DNA of 7,626 nt from Rhodothermaceae bacterium (lineage in GTDB: Bacteria > Bacteroidota > Rhodothermia > Rhodothermales > JAHEMB01): assembly GCA_024643915.1 (NCBI GenBank), contig JAHEMB010000003.1, positions 1 to 7,626 of the forward strand, given 5' to 3'. The notes beneath the pieces were generated by a model. It searched no databases and was not told where the DNA came from. It was given only the letters and a program-made list of their open reading frames with translations. This document shows, piece by piece, positions 6,335-7,626 of this stretch (its first letter is position 1; each line of letters opens with the position of its first letter). Made by a program: the position numbers and the translations under genes.

Positions 6335-7626
6335 CTACTTCACCAACGTCAGGTGCCTCACCAGCCGGAAGGCGCCCGCTGCCAGGTGGTATAGGTACAT
6401 GCCACCTGGCAGGTGTGAGGCGTCCCACACCACCGCGTGCCTGCCTGCCGGCATCGCGCCGTCGAGGAGACGCGCTGTTTCTCGCCCGAGGAGGTCATAC
6501 ACCACGAGTCGGACGTGCGCCTGCTCCGGTAGGGCAAACTGGATCGTCGTCGTCGTGTGAAAGGGGTTGGGATAAGCTGCCTCCAAGAAGTAGGCTGCTG
6601 GCCTTTCCATTTCACCCGAGACGTTCGTCGGGGTCCCAGGGTCGTCGTACCGGGCGAAGAAGATGTCGCTCGCTCCGGCGCTGTGGACATCGGCCAGGCC
6701 ATCGCCGTCGAAATCGGCGGTGCGCTCGAAGGTGCCTGCAAGGTAGAGACTTCCCGTGTCATCCACGGCCAGGCTAGCGCCTGAATCCGTCTCCTCGCCC
6801 CCGGCACGCTGTACCCAGCGCAGGGCACCGTCAGCGTCGTACCTGGCGATAAAAATGTCCGTCTTCCCCATGCTTTCCAGGTCTGCCGCACCGTCGTCGT
6901 CAAAATCGGCGCCGTCGCGGAATTCTCCTGTTACGTAGAGGCCGCCTGCCCCATCTGGGGCCAGGCCGACGCTGCCGTCGAAGTGGGGCCCCCCGGCGCG
7001 CCGTACCCAGTGTAGGTCGCCCTCGGTGCTGTAGCGGGCGATGAAAATATCTGTCCTGCCCGCGCTGATGAGGTCGGCCTCTCCGTCGCCGTCGAAGTCC
7101 GTATCGCCCTGGAAAGTGCCTGTGATATACAGGCCGCCCGCATCGTCCACGGCGATCCCAATGCCATGTTCAGCGCCGGGGCCGCCGGCACGTTGCACCC
7201 AGCGCAGGTCGCCGTCGGGGCCGTAGCTGGCGATGAAGATGTCCGCCATGCCGACGCTGGTAACGTCCGCCCCACCGTCGCCGTCGAAGTCTACGCCGTC
7301 GCGAAATTCGCCCATGACGTAGGGCGCGCCCGCCCCATCTACGGTCACGCTGATCCCATAATCACGATGGACGGCCCCAGCGCGCCGTACCCAGCGCAGG
7401 TCACCCTCGGTGCTGTAGCGGGCGAGAAAAACGTCATCGTCCCCCGCACTCGTGACGTCGGCCTCCCCGTCGCCGTCGAAATCCGCGCTGCCCTCAAAGG
7501 TGCCCGTTACGTAGAGGCCGCCGCTCCCGTCCGCAGCCACCTCGAAGCTTCTGTCGGAGTGCACGCCGCCGGCACGGCGTACCCAGCGCAAGTCGCCCTC
7601 CGCGTTGTATTTAACGAGGAAAATGT
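6335..7626 (-). CDS. Secreted SBBP-repeat beta-propeller protein with T9SS type A sorting domain, C-terminal part
   Basis: The minus-strand frame is open from the right window edge (first whole codon at 7624, reading IFLVKYNAEGD) to TAG at 6337-6335. The true start lies outside, and a TTG at 7591 is internal to a repeat. The visible 429 residues hold the end of one repeat, then five full 64-residue SBBP-type repeats (7591-6632). Each follows the plan LRWVxRAGG, GGLYVTGTF, DFDGDGxAD, DIFIARY. A short linker leads to the secretion signal (6577-6338): YPNPF, IQFALPE, VRLVVYDLLGRE, HAVVWDAS, LPGGMYLYHLAAG and the basic end HLTLVK. This is a type A T9SS C-terminal domain, known to direct export across the outer membrane and usually surface anchoring. 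Each DxDGDGxxD loop probably binds calcium. The role is probably adhesion or display; no enzyme domain is visible. It is convergent with the barrel gene and probably unrelated to the hydroxylase cluster. Confidence 0.9.
   Translation of the reverse strand, partial: IFLVKYNAEGDLRWVRRAGGVHSDRSFEVAADGSGGLYVTGTFEGSADFDGDGEADVTSAGDDDVFLARYSTEGDLRWVRRAGAVHRDYGISVTVDGAGAPYVMGEFRDGVDFDGDGGADVTSVGMADIFIASYGPDGDLRWVQRAGGPGAEHGIGIAVDDAGGLYITGTFQGDTDFDGDGEADLISAGRTDIFIARYSTEGDLHWVRRAGGPHFDGSVGLAPDGAGGLYVTGEFRDGADFDDDGAADLESMGKTDIFIARYDADGALRWVQRAGGEETDSGASLAVDDTGSLYLAGTFERTADFDGDGLADVHSAGASDIFFARYDDPGTPTNVSGEMERPAAYFLEAAYPNPFHTTTTIQFALPEQAHVRLVVYDLLGRETARLLDGAMPAGRHAVVWDASHLPGGMYLYHLAAGAFRLVRHLTLVK
6632..7626 (-). 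repeat. 192-bp in-frame tandem repeats (five full, one partial)
   Basis: Unit borders on the minus strand are 7591-7400, 7399-7208, 7207-7016, 7015-6824 and 6823-6632, plus the end of another unit at 7626-7592. Each unit is exactly 64 codons with no length change. Best-kept segments are the LRWVxRAGG start, the DFDGDG loop (DFDDDG in the fourth unit) and the DIFIARY end; the stretch after RAGG varies most. First, third and fifth units share TGTF or AGTF, while the second and fourth share GEFRDG, hinting at growth by two-unit steps. The array continues beyond the window. Confidence 0.92.

Noticed and set aside
5385..6428. Long open frame of 347 codons on the minus strand.
   Set aside because: Most of it is the antisense shadow of the barrel gene, which has a proper signal peptide and strand pattern. 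Only its part over 6063-6269 is kept, as a section of the LytTR remnant.
6112..6777. Plus-strand open frame of 221 codons opposite the repeat protein.
   Set aside because: It is Arg/Ser/Pro-rich and follows the antisense of the clear SBBP/T9SS gene. No domain or signal is seen.
7589..7591. TTG as a possible start of the repeat protein.
   Set aside because: The frame stays open upstream to the window edge and encodes IFLVKYNAEGD, the end of the preceding repeat, so the TTG is an internal Leu codon.

Overview
The window looks like GC-rich chromosomal DNA from the Bacteroidota side of the FCB group, most likely Rhodothermota or a close relative. Three things point there. The protein at the right edge ends in a type IX secretion (T9SS) type A sorting domain. 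All three proteins with a cleavable Sec signal peptide have Gln directly after the predicted cleavage site, the 'Q-rule' known from Bacteroidota. Shine-Dalgarno sequences are weak or missing at most starts. The assignment is an inference from sequence character, not from a database match.

Layout from left to right. (1) The left edge holds the N-terminal 72 codons of an AraC-family regulator on the minus strand; the rest lies outside the window. (2) A roughly 200-bp divergent promoter region separates it from a two-gene operon for a molybdenum hydroxylase of the isoquinoline 1-oxidoreductase type: the 2[2Fe-2S] subunit (417-875) and the Tat-exported, apparently lipid-anchored molybdopterin subunit (924-3206). 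(3) Right after that operon lies a fragment that reads as the C-terminal end of an aldo/keto reductase with no body of the gene left (about 3231-3389). (4) Then come three plus-strand genes for exported proteins: a cupin-DUF4440 fusion (3518-4345), a cupin-carboxymuconolactone decarboxylase-like fusion (4427-5233), and a probable outer-membrane beta-barrel protein (5316-6086). (5) Between the barrel gene and the convergent gene on its right is a frame-disrupted stretch on the minus strand that resembles a LytTR DNA-binding domain. (6) The right third is the C-terminal part of a large secreted protein on the minus strand. It has five complete 64-residue SBBP-type beta-propeller repeats, each with an Asp-rich calcium-type loop, followed by the T9SS sorting domain.

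How the genes may work together (inference): the AraC-type protein is well placed to control the divergent hydroxylase operon. The hydroxylase, both cupin fusions and the barrel protein are all predicted to act outside the cytoplasm, so the left two thirds could be an envelope-located oxidation module for small aromatic or carbonyl compounds, with the barrel handling passage across the outer membrane. No substrate can be named. The two gene remnants (aldo/keto reductase, LytTR) show the locus has lost genes. I see no RNA gene, CRISPR array, insertion sequence or attachment site. The least expected content is the two gene relics in apparent intergenic DNA and the pair of paralogous cupins joined to different C-terminal domains.
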